Made by a program: the position numbers and the translations under genes. The notes under the pieces were generated by a model. The model saw only the letters and a list, made by a program, of their open reading frames with translations. It was not told the origin of the DNA and did no database searches. A DNA stretch of 64,000 nt from Chloroflexota bacterium. Its GTDB lineage: Bacteria; Chloroflexota; UBA11872. The stretch is from the NCBI GenBank assembly GCA_022821645.1, contig JAJEDE010000021.1:32947-96946 (forward strand). The letters are read 5' to 3'. Position 1 is the stretch's first letter; the number at the start of each line of letters is the position of its first letter. This document shows positions 1 to 9,588 of this stretch, one piece after another.

Positions 1-1064
1 TGCGCCGTCTGGTTGACCGTAATCTCGATGTCGGCGCCGGCATCACGCACCGTGCGCACCTGCGCGTCGGCGACGTTCGAGTTATTCGTGGGATCCGAGA
101 TCATCAGCGCGCCAATCGTGTCCAGCAGGTCGGCAAGGCGCAGACCGTGGTTGGCCCAACCGAGCGAGGCTTCGCTGATGCCCACCCGCACGCGGCTGCG
201 CCGTAACGCGTGGCGAATGGCTTGCACCAGTCCTGTCGCTGCCTGCTCACGCGCTTCCAGGTAACCCCGAAACTCCTCGTCGGCTTCGCAGCGTTCCGCT
301 ACTTGCGCGGGCAGGTCTTCGTCAGCCGCGGCTGGACCCGGTACAGCTTCAAGGCGTTCGCGAAGTTCGCGGGCTACGGATGAGCGCACGTCCTCTGGAT
401 CGACGCCGTGAGCACGCGCCGCCGACATGGAGTGTTCATTGAAGCAGAGTCCCGCCAGAAACTGCGTCCACGCGTCCATGTGCACCAGGATGCGCGGGCG
501 CACCCACCCATAGCTGAAGTCCGGGTAGCCGACGTTTTCAAGCGTCAGGCCGCTTATCGAGTACTGGTCGCATAGATCGGCCAGCATGTCGGGGAGATAC
601 GCCTGAATGTCCGGATGGGCCGGGCAGGTCGCGGCAAAGCTGCGGTGGCCGAACGCGTTTTCGATGGCCGTATCCGGATAGGCGCGCGCAAGCCACGGCT
701 GAAACATCCCGATGACCCAGGCGTTGAGTTGCATTCCTCGCGACTCGGCGCCCCGCGAAGTCTGTTCATAGACCGCCAAGACCTCAGGTTCTTTAAAGAG
801 CGCGGGTTTGATCCGGCCGTATCGCTCCGCTCGGGCGGGAAAGTACACGGCGCCCTGCTCCGAATAGAACTGCGAGCGCCGGCGATTGCGTGGCGAGAAT
901 GTCGATATCGCGTGGTAATTGGGGCAGAGCTCGATCGCGTCGAACCCGTGCGCCGCCAGCCAGTCCAGCGCCGAATCGACGCCTTCGTCGGCGAGGTCCC
1001 AAGGATAGGCCCAAACAGAAAGTCGAGGGGGCACGGTAGGCTGACGCTGCTGCGAACGGCTCAT
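1..1064 (-). CDS. Partial TIM-barrel-like protein, possibly glycosidase/isomerase-like
   Basis: The minus frame is open from an ATG at 1064 to the window edge, so the C-terminus is missing (about 354 residues seen). The N-terminus reads SVWAYPWDLADEG followed by GFDAIELCPNYH, the strand-helix pattern of the first repeats of a TIM barrel of the xylose-isomerase or glycosidase kind; later segments such as LNAWVIGMFQPW and SISGLTLENVGYPDFSYGW also fit barrel strands. No catalytic motif could be fixed. It is divergent from the Gfo/Idh gene, with 47 bases between the two starts, suggesting a shared control region and a role in the same sugar or sugar-acid catabolism. Function is otherwise unknown; the frame itself is secure. 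Confidence 0.7.
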   Translation of the reverse strand, partial: MSRSQQRQPTVPPRLSVWAYPWDLADEGVDSALDWLAAHGFDAIELCPNYHAISTFSPRNRRRSQFYSEQGAVYFPARAERYGRIKPALFKEPEVLAVYEQTSRGAESRGMQLNAWVIGMFQPWLARAYPDTAIENAFGHRSFAATCPAHPDIQAYLPDMLADLCDQYSISGLTLENVGYPDFSYGWVRPRILVHMDAWTQFLAGLCFNEHSMSAARAHGVDPEDVRSSVARELRERLEAVPGPAAADEDLPAQVAERCEADEEFRGYLEAREQAATGLVQAIRHALRRSRVRVGISEASLGWANHGLRLADLLDTIGALMISDPTNNSNVADAQVRTVRDAGADIEITVNQTA

Positions 1065-1111
1065 CCTAGGCTATGGGTTGAGTTGCCGTCGCTCTGAAGG
1101 AAGACGCCGTA

Positions 1112-2071
1112 GTGAACGTTCTGATGGTTGGCTCTGGCAGCATCGCCGGATTCCACTCGCGCGCAATTCGCGAGTTGGGCCACACCCTGTACCACGTGGT
1201 CGGCCGCCGTGAGTCGCAGGTCTCCGAGTTTGCCGCCGAGGCTGGATTCGAACGACATGGCATTGACCTGGAACGCGGGCTCGACGATCCGGCCGTGAAT
1301 GCCGTCGTCATCACGTCGCCCAGCGACTTCCACCGCGCCCACGCCGAGGCGGCGCTGCAACGCAAGCTGCCGACGCTGTTGGAGATTCCCGTCGCCACGT
1401 CACTGGCCGACGCCATCGCCGTTGACGAGGCCGCCCAGGCAGCGGACACGCCGGTAATGGCGGCCCACACGCGCCGCTTTCAACCGGCCATGCTGCGGAT
1501 GCGCGCCATGGTGGCCGATGGCTCACTGACCGTGCATCACGCCGTGCAGCGCTACGGCTTCATTCGTCGCCTCAATGTCAATTGGGTCGGCTATCAGCGG
1601 AGTTGGACCGACAACCTGATCTGGCACCACGGCGGGCACGCCATGGACGCGTGGATGTGGGTATTGGGCGTAACTGAAGCGGAGGTCTCCGCCAAGCTCG
1701 GCCCGCCACATCACCATCTCGAGATTCCGATGGACATTTCGATAGCACTAAAGGCGCCCAGCGGTGTCGTCGGCAGCATCTCGCTGTCCTACAACACGCA
1801 CCAGCCGCTCGACGACGCGCTGTTCATCGGCGAAGAGGACACAATCGCCGCCAACTATGCGACGGGCACGCTGGTCGGCAAGGACGGAGTGATCTTCGAC
1901 GCCGGCATGACCGAAGTCGTGCCGCACGATGTCATCACCGCCCAGGACCGCGAGTTTTTCGACGCGCTGGATGAACAGCGAGCACCCAACCCCACCATCA
2001 GCGACGTTCTGCCGAGCCTGCGAGCCCTACAGGTCGTGCAAGACATCTACACCGCGGAGTACGGCGCATGA
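1112..2071 (+). CDS. Gfo/Idh/MocA family oxidoreductase, with an altered EKP motif
   Basis: NAD(P)-dependent sugar or inositol dehydrogenase family, 319 residues, GTG start. The Rossmann fold opens with MVGSGSIAG (residues 5-13). The family's EKP motif, whose lysine is catalytic, reads E91-I92-P93 here, so the lysine is replaced by isoleucine. The C-terminal [10 protein letters not shown] segment, which normally carries the active-site His/Asp, is present. The stop overlaps the start of the next gene (ATGA), so the two are probably translated together. The substrate is unknown; with the Lys lost it may be a non-canonical or non-redox member. Confidence 0.85.
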   Translation: MNVLMVGSGSIAGFHSRAIRELGHTLYHVVGRRESQVSEFAAEAGFERHGIDLERGLDDPAVNAVVITSPSDFHRAHAEAALQRKLPTLLEIPVATSLADAIAVDEAAQAADTPVMAAHTRRFQPAMLRMRAMVADGSLTVHHAVQRYGFIRRLNVNWVGYQRSWTDNLIWHHGGHAMDAWMWVLGVTEAEVSAKLGPPHHHLEIPMDISIALKAPSGVVGSISLSYNTHQPLDDALFIGEEDTIAANYATGTLVGKDGVIFDAGMTEVVPHDVITAQDREFFDALDEQRAPNPTISDVLPSLRALQVVQDIYTAEYGA

Positions 2072-3009
2072 GCGAAGAGGCTGCACCCGAGCGAGTCGTC
2101 TATCTCAACGGCGCATGGGTGCCGGAGCGCGACGCCGCAATATCGATCTTTGACTCGTCTCTCGTCTGGGGCGACGCGGTGTTCGAAACCACGCGCACGT
2201 TCCTGCACGAGCCGTTCCGGCTGGACGCGCACCTGGAGCGGCTGGACGCGTCGCTGGGCGCCTCGGGCGTTCCCTGCGACGTTTCCATGGACGAACTGGC
2301 CAACCTGACCGGCGAACTCATCGAGCGGAACCGAGCGGCCTACGATCCCGAAATCGACTTTTCAATCGTGCATCAAATATCTCCGGGGGTGTTAGGGAGA
2401 TATCGGAGTTCAGTCGCGCACACTGGCCCCTCGGTTCTGATCTACACATATCCGCTCGACGGCATGTTGGGTGAATCCGCCTACTTGTATGACGAGGGCC
2501 TTAACGCCGTCGTGCCGCGGCAGCGCGCGATTCCTTCACGCCTGCTTGATCCCAAGATCAAGAGCCGGTCGCGTCTGCATTACCAGGTCGCAAATCAGGA
2601 AATCGCAGCCCAGGCGGCCGACACCTTTGTGGTATTGCAAGGCGAAGACGGCTTCATTACCGAGGGCACCGGCTCGAACTTCTTCATCGTGCGCGCTGGA
2701 GAAGTGCTGACGTCGCGCGGCCACAGCGTGCTTCGAGGCGTCACCCGTGATACGACTCTGGCGCTTGCCAACGAGCTTGGCATTCCCGCGCGTGAGGCCG
2801 ACTTCGAGCCGTACGACGTGGCGACGGCCGACGAAGCCTTCTTCACGACCACGCCCTACTGCCTGATTCCCGCCACCCGCTTCAACGGGGCGCCAATAGG
2901 AGATGGCAACGTCGGGGCGATCTATCGACGCCTGGCGGATGCGTTCAGCGAGGATGTGGGGGTGGACTTCATCGCCCAGGCCAAGCGCTACGCCGAACTG
3001 ATTGCCTGA
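2068..3009 (+). CDS. Class IV PLP aminotransferase (branched-chain/D-amino acid type)
   Basis: Fold-type IV PLP enzyme of the IlvE/D-alanine aminotransferase/ADC lyase family, 313 residues. N-terminal [17 protein letters not shown] and [11 protein letters not shown] are the usual opening. The PLP lysine lies in [10 protein letters not shown], and the cofactor phosphate region reads [10 protein letters not shown]. It would transfer amino groups between 2-oxo acids and amino acids, but the substrate cannot be told from the sequence. It is coupled to the upstream oxidoreductase by a 4-base overlap, hinting that an oxidised sugar or hydroxy acid could be aminated next (inference). Confidence 0.85.
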   Translation: MSEEAAPERVVYLNGAWVPERDAAISIFDSSLVWGDAVFETTRTFLHEPFRLDAHLERLDASLGASGVPCDVSMDELANLTGELIERNRAAYDPEIDFSIVHQISPGVLGRYRSSVAHTGPSVLIYTYPLDGMLGESAYLYDEGLNAVVPRQRAIPSRLLDPKIKSRSRLHYQVANQEIAAQAADTFVVLQGEDGFITEGTGSNFFIVRAGEVLTSRGHSVLRGVTRDTTLALANELGIPAREADFEPYDVATADEAFFTTTPYCLIPATRFNGAPIGDGNVGAIYRRLADAFSEDVGVDFIAQAKRYAELIA

Positions 3010-3062
3010 GAACTTCGATTCAGGCTATTGCGGTTCGGCTAGCAGATTGAAAGGTCGGCTTT

Positions 3063-4313
3063 TCAGAAGATCGCGCCGGACGACGGCGATGTCTGCGATT
3101 GCTCTTCGAGTCCCCGCAATAGTCCTCGCGCCCGGGGCGCCGTTGAGTGATCCCACGGTGTGATCCACGCCTCGTCAATCTCCATACCCCATCCCGGTGC
3201 CTCGGTCGGCTTGATGTAACCGTCCTCGGGCACGGCCAGACCGGGTATGGGCCACACCTCTTCAAGCGGAATCCCAGGATCGCTGCCCATCCAGAACTCG
3301 GCCATCGGCGACTCCGGCATTGAGATCGCGAAGTGCTGTCCCCAGGGTCTGGCAACGGCCGCGTGCGGAATCGTGATAAGCCCCGCCGCCTCACCGATGG
3401 TGTAGATCTTCAGCGCTTCCGACAGCCCGCCGCACCACATCATGTCGGGCTGCAGGACGTCCACCGCGCGGTGTTCCACGAGCTGACGAAACGTCCACCG
3501 CCCGTGGTGGTCCTCGCCCGTAGCCAGCGGCACCCAGTTGATGGCCTTGCGCAATTCGATGTGTCCTTCGAGATCGGTCGGTATCAGCGGCTCTTCCAGC
3601 CACCGAAGGTTGTACGGACGCAGGCGCTCCGCTAACCGGATGGTGAATTCCACGTTGAAGCTCATGACCGGGTTGTACATCAGCTCGGCATTGGGTCCGA
3701 CGGCGTCCCTGGCTTTGGCTATGTGCTCCTCGACGAGATTGATTCCTTCGATGCCCTCGTCGTAGTGCGCCGGATTCGAGACCTTGAAGCACGTGAACCC
3801 AAGTTCCTGCGACCAGTCCAGATCGTCGGATGTGCAATAGACGAGTGCCCTCTCGCGGCATGGTCCGCCGATAAGGGAGTACACCGGTTGGCCGAGCAGC
3901 TTGCCCTTGAGATCCCACAACGCGAGGTCAATGCCCGATTGCGCGACCGTCGCGATGCCGCCCGCGCCGAATCGCTGGGTCGATCGCCACATCAGGTCGT
4001 TCAGAAACTCCAGCGCCAGGCAGTCCCGTCCTTCCATCAGCGGCCCGAAGTGGAAGTCGACCAGGGCAGCCACCGGCTCGCCAAAGCTGCACTCACCCAA
4101 ACCCCACGTTCCATCCTCGGCCGTCACCTGCACCCACACGCGTTCCCAGGTATTGGCGCCCGGCATTCGGCCGTGCATTCGAGAGAACTCCGGGTACTTG
4201 TTGATCGGCAGCGCGCGCCGCGCGTGGGAATTCCACCCGGGCCGTCGCGGCTTCGACGTGGGAGGTGTTCGCGGAATGTTCACGTTGACGGCACGTACCT
4301 GCGTGATTCGCAC
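3063..4313 (-). CDS. Enolase-superfamily dehydratase, L-rhamnonate dehydratase-like
   Basis: 416 residues from a GTG start with GGAGG five bases upstream; the frame stays open further upstream, but that part is antisense to nothing useful and overlaps uxuA. N-terminal capping domain, then a barrel with FKVS (K177), LRWLEEP (E240), TGEDHHGRW (E267) and TIPHAA near the end. These match the mandelate racemase/muconate lactonizing group, closest by pattern to rhamnonate dehydratase. The first metal ligand, normally Asp at the end of strand 3, appears as Asn in LMYN214. Next to uxuA, it probably dehydrates an aldonic acid; the substrate is inferred only. Confidence 0.85.
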   Translation of the reverse strand: MRITQVRAVNVNIPRTPPTSKPRRPGWNSHARRALPINKYPEFSRMHGRMPGANTWERVWVQVTAEDGTWGLGECSFGEPVAALVDFHFGPLMEGRDCLALEFLNDLMWRSTQRFGAGGIATVAQSGIDLALWDLKGKLLGQPVYSLIGGPCRERALVYCTSDDLDWSQELGFTCFKVSNPAHYDEGIEGINLVEEHIAKARDAVGPNAELMYNPVMSFNVEFTIRLAERLRPYNLRWLEEPLIPTDLEGHIELRKAINWVPLATGEDHHGRWTFRQLVEHRAVDVLQPDMMWCGGLSEALKIYTIGEAAGLITIPHAAVARPWGQHFAISMPESPMAEFWMGSDPGIPLEEVWPIPGLAVPEDGYIKPTEAPGWGMEIDEAWITPWDHSTAPRARGLLRGLEEQSQTSPSSGAIF

Positions 4314-4336
4314 GGTGTTTCCTCCGAGGCTGCGGG

Positions 4337-5335
4337 TCAGGCGGCGGCTGGCGCTTTGGACGCGCTTGGTGGTCCCTCCGCCTTGATCGCCTCGAGAAGT
4401 CCCATCATCTGGCCCGTCGCCAGGGCTCGTCCACGGTGCCCCCAGGGCGTGTCGTCCACCATTTTGGGCACATGGTCGTCGATAAGGAATCCGGTGAAGC
4501 CTGCGTGATAGAGGGTTCGCATGGCGGCGGCGATGTCCACGTTGCCCTCGCCGAGGAAACACTCGTTGAAGACCGGAACCGTGCCCTGCACGTCGCGGAA
4601 GTGCACGTAGAACAGGCGGTCCTCGGACACGAAGTGATGCATGGCGGCCAGCACGTCCTCGCCCATCTCCGACCAACACCCCATGCAAAAGTCCAACCCG
4701 TTGTTGGGGCTGTCAGCGATTTCCATGGCTCGCCTGAATCCATCAAACGAGCGCATCAGGCGAGCCACGCCGCCCAGTGACGGCACCGGCGGGTCATCGG
4801 GGTGCAGGGCCAGCCGCACCCCGCTGGCCTCGGCCACGGGCAGCACGGCGTCGGTAAAGCGCGCGTAGTTGTCCCACATTTCATCCGCAGTGAAGACTCG
4901 GCCGTGCGTGGGCGAGTCGCAGGTAACGGTCGCGGCGTTGAAAGCCGTGGCCACGGCGCCGCCGCGGATCACTTTGGGTTCCGTGCGCCACACGCCGTTG
5001 GGCATCCAGTGGTAGCCGAGGATCGGTATCCCCGCCTCGCCGATGTGGCGGACGGTGGCCTGGTAGTTGGCGATCTGCCGGTCGGTGCCCTCCAGACCCA
5101 ACATCGCCAGGTCATAGAAATGATGCGGCACATTCTCGATCGACTCGATCTTCAGGCCATGCGCCTCGACTCGTTGGCGCAGGCGCACCAGGTCCTCGAC
5201 CTCCCAGCGCTCTCCACCCGGCAAGCGCGGCGAGTTGAGGACGATGCCGCTGACCCCCATCTGCGCGGCGAACTGCAGGATGTCCGGCGTCGGCTCGCTG
5301 AACTGGCCCGTCGCGATTCGCATCATTTCCGACAT
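4337..5335 (-). CDS. uxuA: Mannonate dehydratase family protein (UxuA-like)
   Basis: 332 residues from the ATG at 5335, chosen because AGGAGG lies six bases upstream; an in-frame ATG at 5368 has no such site. UxuA dehydrates D-mannonate to 2-keto-3-deoxygluconate in hexuronate catabolism. The metal-site segments are visible: LALHPDDPP, GLDFCMGCWSEMG and FYVHFRDV. The end is Ala/Pro-rich. The enolase-superfamily dehydratase starts 23 bases downstream, so both dehydratases are likely one transcript acting on related sugar acids. Family assignment is firm; D-mannonate as substrate is an inference. Confidence 0.88.
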   Translation of the reverse strand: MSEMMRIATGQFSEPTPDILQFAAQMGVSGIVLNSPRLPGGERWEVEDLVRLRQRVEAHGLKIESIENVPHHFYDLAMLGLEGTDRQIANYQATVRHIGEAGIPILGYHWMPNGVWRTEPKVIRGGAVATAFNAATVTCDSPTHGRVFTADEMWDNYARFTDAVLPVAEASGVRLALHPDDPPVPSLGGVARLMRSFDGFRRAMEIADSPNNGLDFCMGCWSEMGEDVLAAMHHFVSEDRLFYVHFRDVQGTVPVFNECFLGEGNVDIAAAMRTLYHAGFTGFLIDDHVPKMVDDTPWGHRGRALATGQMMGLLEAIKAEGPPSASKAPAAA

Positions 5336-5459
5336 GCCACTCCTCCTAGCCCGGCGCGCTTGGCTCAACTTCGTGCATGGTAAGAGTCAACCGCTCAATC
5401 GGACGCCCGGCAAGTGCCTAGGGGCTGCGCTGCACCAGGCCGGCGTCATTTCTCTAGCG

Positions 5460-6332
5460 TTAGGTGGACCGGCCACGACGTAGTCGCACAAAGTTCTGCC
5501 TGATCGTTCGCCCAGCCAGTGCCGCCATGAAGGTCGACACGGCAACGAGAGCCATTGTCGCGCCGGCTGCCGTGTCGTAGTGATAGCTCACCAGAAGGCC
5601 GACCACGACCGACAGCGAGCCGATGCCGATGGCGGTCGCGATGATGACGGGCACGCGTCGAAGCAGCATGGTGGCCGTGGCGGCCGGCGCGATCAGGAAC
5701 GCGACGACAAGCAGGCTGCCGACGGCTTCAAACGAAGCGACGACGGCAATGGCAATCATGACCAGCAAGGCCACGTGGGTCACCCTGGGGCGCAATCCCA
5801 GCAGCTGGGCCTGGGTTTCGTCGAACGTGAGAACCAGAAAAGCGCGGTAGAAGATCAGGGCGCCGCCGACGGTGATTACGGCGGCGACTCCCTGGCGCAG
5901 CAGGTCATCGGCCTCGACTCCGGTGATAGATCCGAAGAGGAAGCGGCTGAGATCGCCGACATAGGAGCCTGCTTGACTTGACATAATCACCACGCCGAGA
6001 GCTAGGAAGCCGACAAAGAGAACGCCGATCGAGGTATCCGTGGGCAGCGGCGAATGCGCCCGAATCAGATTGACGCCCAACACCATCACAATTGCCGCGA
6101 TCAGGGCGCCGGCTGCGGTATTGCCGCCAATGATGAAGGCGATGGCAATACCGGGAAGCACGCCGTGGGCCAGCGCTTCGCCCAAAAAACTCATGCTGCG
6201 CAGCACAACCCAGGTGCCGACGCTGGAAGTTGTCAGCACAGCCAGCACGCCGGCAAAGAGGGCGTTCCGCATGAACTGATTGGAAATGAATGGATCGACC
6301 CACCAACCCAGGGGATCCGTCACAATGTCCAT
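5460..6332 (-). CDS. Zinc/manganese ABC transporter permease (ZnuB/AztB family)
   Basis: 290-residue integral membrane protein with about eight hydrophobic segments. SMSFLGEALAHGVLPGIA is the coupling/permease signature of ABC-3 (TroC/ZnuB) permeases, and FDETQAQLLGLR is the cytoplasmic loop that meets the ATPase. It lies 50 bases downstream of the His-rich binding-protein gene on the same strand; the ATPase is divergent. Together they would import Zn2+ (or Mn2+). The C-terminus is basic. Confidence 0.9.
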   Translation of the reverse strand: MDIVTDPLGWWVDPFISNQFMRNALFAGVLAVLTTSSVGTWVVLRSMSFLGEALAHGVLPGIAIAFIIGGNTAAGALIAAIVMVLGVNLIRAHSPLPTDTSIGVLFVGFLALGVVIMSSQAGSYVGDLSRFLFGSITGVEADDLLRQGVAAVITVGGALIFYRAFLVLTFDETQAQLLGLRPRVTHVALLVMIAIAVVASFEAVGSLLVVAFLIAPAATATMLLRRVPVIIATAIGIGSLSVVVGLLVSYHYDTAAGATMALVAVSTFMAALAGRTIRQNFVRLRRGRST

Positions 6333-6382
6333 GCAGTCAAGCGCTCACGTAGCCCATGCGTGTCTCGCGGACTGACGCTCTA

Positions 6383-7393
6383 CTAGCGAAGGGCATCGCG
6401 AATGCGAGTGGCGTTGATTCGCAAGAGATCAATGTATGTTTCCGCGCCGCTGCCAGGCTCACCCAGCGCATCGGTATACAAAATCACAACCTGGATGTTC
6501 CCGACTCGCGTGGCCAGCGCATCGACGACTTCCTTGGAGTGCAAGGCCTCGGTAAAGACTGCTGGAATACCGTCGGCCTCAATCGCCTTGGCCAGTTCTT
6601 CCAGTTCGGCCGCGTTGGGCTCGGCGAGGCTGGACGTTGATGGAATCACCGTGCCGACCACCTGGAATCCGTAGCGGTCCGCCAGGTAGCCCAGCGCATC
6701 GTGGTTCGTCACCAGTAATCGACGAGCCACGGGAATGTCCTCGAACAGGTGCTCGAGCTCGTGGTGGACTTCCGCAAGCTCACGCTGATACGCCGTCATG
6801 CAGTCGTTGACGGCGTCGGCGTCGAGCCCGGCGTCTTCAACAAGGTGCTCGGCTAGGAGCGGCAGCGCGGCCGACACGCGCACCGGGTCGAACCACACGT
6901 GCGGATCATCGCCTTCGTGGGCGTGTCCGTCGTCGTGAGTGTGCCCTCCAGCATGGCCGTGATGATCGGAATGCCCATCGTCGGCGATTTCAATCGTGTC
7001 GATGTGTTCGGCGATGTAGAACACCGGTGTGCCGGAGGACTCGACGGATTCGAGTGTGTCCTCGAATCGCTCTTCCAAGCCGAGCCCGTTGGCGACCACC
7101 AGTGCCGCTGCCTCAAGTCGGCCGCGGTCCGCCAGCGACGGTTCAAAAGCGTGCGGGTCGGCGCCTGGCGGAGTCAACACATCAACCGTGGCTAGACCGT
7201 CGCAGGCCACGTTTGCAACGACATCGCCCCAGATGTTGGTGCTGGCAAGAACGGTAGGAAGAGTCGTGCCCACGCCAGGCGAATCTGTGCCGGCTTCACC
7301 ACAGGCCGCAATGGCCAGGCTCAGCGCAAGAATCGTGGCTGCCAGACCAATCCTGCCGACGAAAACACGTTGCATTGGCGGCTCACGACGCAT
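6383..7393 (-). CDS. Zinc ABC transporter substrate-binding lipoprotein (cluster A-I)
   Basis: 336 residues; an alternative in-frame start at 7375 also leaves a good signal peptide. The lipobox LAIAAC places it as a membrane lipoprotein. ASTNIWGDVVANV and GADPHAFEPS are ZnuA/TroA metal-site segments, followed by a loop very rich in His and Asp (about 6895-6985) as in ZnuA/AztC zinc binders, then DPHVWFDP, TNHDALGYLADRYGF and FTEALHSKEVVDALA. It binds zinc (possibly manganese) outside the membrane and feeds the adjacent permease. It is divergent from the ATPase gene, suggesting joint metal-responsive control; I could not identify a Zur/Mnt box. Confidence 0.92.
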   Translation of the reverse strand: MRREPPMQRVFVGRIGLAATILALSLAIAACGEAGTDSPGVGTTLPTVLASTNIWGDVVANVACDGLATVDVLTPPGADPHAFEPSLADRGRLEAAALVVANGLGLEERFEDTLESVESSGTPVFYIAEHIDTIEIADDGHSDHHGHAGGHTHDDGHAHEGDDPHVWFDPVRVSAALPLLAEHLVEDAGLDADAVNDCMTAYQRELAEVHHELEHLFEDIPVARRLLVTNHDALGYLADRYGFQVVGTVIPSTSSLAEPNAAELEELAKAIEADGIPAVFTEALHSKEVVDALATRVGNIQVVILYTDALGEPGSGAETYIDLLRINATRIRDALR

Positions 7394-7488
7394 TGCGGCT
7401 GAGTCTCTTGCTGGGCGAATTCAACTGCTGGGGGGCGCGGCGAGAATGTACTAGAGTCGTGCCTCAGGCTCAATCTAGTTGCAGATTG

Positions 7489-8121
7489 GTGATCGAACTC
7501 AACGATGTATCCGTAGAGTTTGACGGTCGGTGTGTCCTGGAACCGACAACGTTGTCGTTTGAGGCCGGCACGAGCGTTGCGCTAACAGGCCCCAACGGCT
7601 CCGGCAAGACGACACTGCTCCGGGTACTGGCCGGCTTGCTTAAACCGACGACGGGCACCCGACGCGGGCCTAAGCCGCGTGAAGTGGCCTATGTCTCCCA
7701 GCACGTCCGCACGAATCCCTGGATGCCGCTTACCGTGGGCGAGGTGCTGGCTATGTCGCAGTACCGCCATCGCGGCCTGCTGGGACCGCTGCGCGGCGAG
7801 GATCGACGCCGAATCGCCGACGCCAGCGCCCGTCTGGAAGTTGACGACCTCTTCGATCGCAGCTTTGGTGAACTCTCGGGCGGCCAATGCCAGCGTGTGC
7901 GAATGGCAGCCGCCCTGGCCGCGGATGCCAAGTGCATAATGCTTGACGAGCCCATTACAGGCTTGGACCTGGCAAGCCAATTCAGAATCCTCAACGTCAT
8001 TGACGATGAGCGGCAGGCGGGACGGCTTGTTGTGCTATGCACGCACCACCTTGACGAGGCCGAAAAGTGTGACCGTGTGATCATGCTGGCTGGCCGAGTC
8101 GTGGCCGACGGTCCGCCGTAA
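7489..8121 (+). CDS. Zinc/manganese ABC transporter ATP-binding protein
   Basis: 210 residues from the GTG at 7489 (VIELNDVSVEFDGR), the normal ABC N-terminus; in-frame sequence upstream does not look coding. Walker A GPNGSGKTT, signature LSGGQCQRV, Walker B CIMLDEP and the His switch CTHH are all present. It powers the neighbouring metal permease. The gene is divergent from the binding protein, with about 95 bases between the starts. Short for the family (usually 240-260), but no core motif is missing. Confidence 0.9.
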   Translation: MIELNDVSVEFDGRCVLEPTTLSFEAGTSVALTGPNGSGKTTLLRVLAGLLKPTTGTRRGPKPREVAYVSQHVRTNPWMPLTVGEVLAMSQYRHRGLLGPLRGEDRRRIADASARLEVDDLFDRSFGELSGGQCQRVRMAAALAADAKCIMLDEPITGLDLASQFRILNVIDDERQAGRLVVLCTHHLDEAEKCDRVIMLAGRVVADGPP

Positions 8122-8208
8122 TTCGGCCTTACGAGTGGCAGAATCAGCGGACTGCAATGAACGCGAAACCGTCTGATTCTCGCCCGCGCAATCGACCGAA
8201 TAGCCCGC

Positions 8209-9402
8209 ATGCTCGTCGTGAGCCAGCTTCGAGGCTGGCGCTACGGGCGGCTTGAGGCGCGCCTGCCGGACGGTTCCGACTTGACGTTTGGCGACAAAGC
8301 GATGGGTGGCATCGCGCGGATTGACATTCACGACGACCATGCCTTCACTCGGATCCTAGTTGGCGGATCGACGGGTGCCGGCGAGGCCTACATGGACGGT
8401 CTGTGGTCCAGCCCCGATCTTCGTTGCGTGCTGCGTGGAGCCTTGGCCAATGCTCAACGCGTGCGGTTTGATGCTGCTCTGTCGCTCCCACGACGCGTTC
8501 TGGACCTGTGGCGGCACACGCGACGGCGAAATTCACGCTCGGGAAGTGAGCAAAACATCCACGCCCACTACGACCTCGGGAATGAGTTCTTTCAGCTTTT
8601 CCTCGACGAGTCGCTGGCGTACTCCTGCGCAATCTGGGACGGTTGCGATGATCTGGGCGCAGCCCAGCAGGCAAAGTTCGACCTGGTCTGCCGCAAGTTG
8701 GATCTTGGGCCGGGCGACCGGGTTCTGGAGATCGGCTGCGGCTGGGGCGGCTTTGCCATCCACGCCGCGCGAACCACTGGCTGCCATGTCGTGGGGATTA
8801 CGGTGTCGCGTGAGCAGTACAAGCTTGCTAGCCAGCGGGTCGCTGCTGCCGGGCTGGGTGACCGGGTGCGAATCGTCTACTCGGACTATCGCGATGTCGA
8901 GGGAGAGTTCGACAAGGTCGTCTCCATCGAGATGTTCGAAGCTGTTGGCCGGGAGTATTGGGACGAGTTTTTTGCGACGTGCGAGCGTGTCCTGCGGCCC
9001 GGCGGGTCCATGCTGCTGCAGACGATTGGCATCCAGGACCGCGATGCCGCCGCCGGGATGCGCGCCTCGGGCTGGATCAGCAAGTACATCTTTCCCGGCG
9101 GCGTCCTGCCGGCAGTGGTCGAGATTCGGCAATCGGTGCGACGCGGTGGGCAGGCCCTCGCGGTGCGGGCAATCGAGGAGATCGGACCGCACTACGTGCG
9201 CACGCTCGATGAATGGCGACGCCGGTTCTGGCGGGCCGAAGCGCGAGTGCGGTCGCTTGGGTTCGACGACCGGTTTATTCGGATGTGGGACTTCTATCTC
9301 GCATCCTGCGCCGCGAGTTTCGAGACGGAGACCGTTCGCGACGTTCAGGTGCTGATCGAGCGAGCTGAATCGCCGAGTCCAGCAGCGAGCGTCGGCGCGT
9401 AA
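8209..9402 (+). CDS. cfa: Cyclopropane-fatty-acyl-phospholipid synthase (SAM-dependent)
   Basis: 397 residues. An N-terminal Cfa domain (GDKAMGGIARIDI) precedes a Rossmann methyltransferase with the SAM motif VLEIGCGWGGFAIHAA and GITVSREQYKLA; YDLGNEFFQLFLD and YSCAIW are the lipid-binding segments. It transfers a methylene from SAM to the cis double bond of membrane phospholipid acyl chains. A desaturase gene follows, which would make the unsaturated chains it modifies, so the pair forms a membrane-lipid tailoring unit. Confidence 0.92.
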   Translation: MLVVSQLRGWRYGRLEARLPDGSDLTFGDKAMGGIARIDIHDDHAFTRILVGGSTGAGEAYMDGLWSSPDLRCVLRGALANAQRVRFDAALSLPRRVLDLWRHTRRRNSRSGSEQNIHAHYDLGNEFFQLFLDESLAYSCAIWDGCDDLGAAQQAKFDLVCRKLDLGPGDRVLEIGCGWGGFAIHAARTTGCHVVGITVSREQYKLASQRVAAAGLGDRVRIVYSDYRDVEGEFDKVVSIEMFEAVGREYWDEFFATCERVLRPGGSMLLQTIGIQDRDAAAGMRASGWISKYIFPGGVLPAVVEIRQSVRRGGQALAVRAIEEIGPHYVRTLDEWRRRFWRAEARVRSLGFDDRFIRMWDFYLASCAASFETETVRDVQVLIERAESPSPAASVGA

Positions 9403-9588
9403 GCACTGGCCCGGCGTGCGAGGTGCATGGCTTCCCGACGATTCGGCGTGTCCCGCATCGGTGGCTGCTTGTTCGCGGTTGACCCTCCATGCCGGGGTTG
9501 CGAGCCGCCCGCGCTTTGCGCATTCTCGCTTTGGACGTATCTTGGCCGCCGCGCATTCGGCGCGGTACACAGGGGGGATGACTGGCTG

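Noticed and set aside
3723..4508. 261-codon plus-strand frame
   Set aside because: Antisense to the enolase-superfamily and mannonate dehydratase genes.
7394..7488. Possible Zur/MntR box between the metal-transport genes
   Set aside because: No palindrome resembling known zinc or manganese operators could be read.
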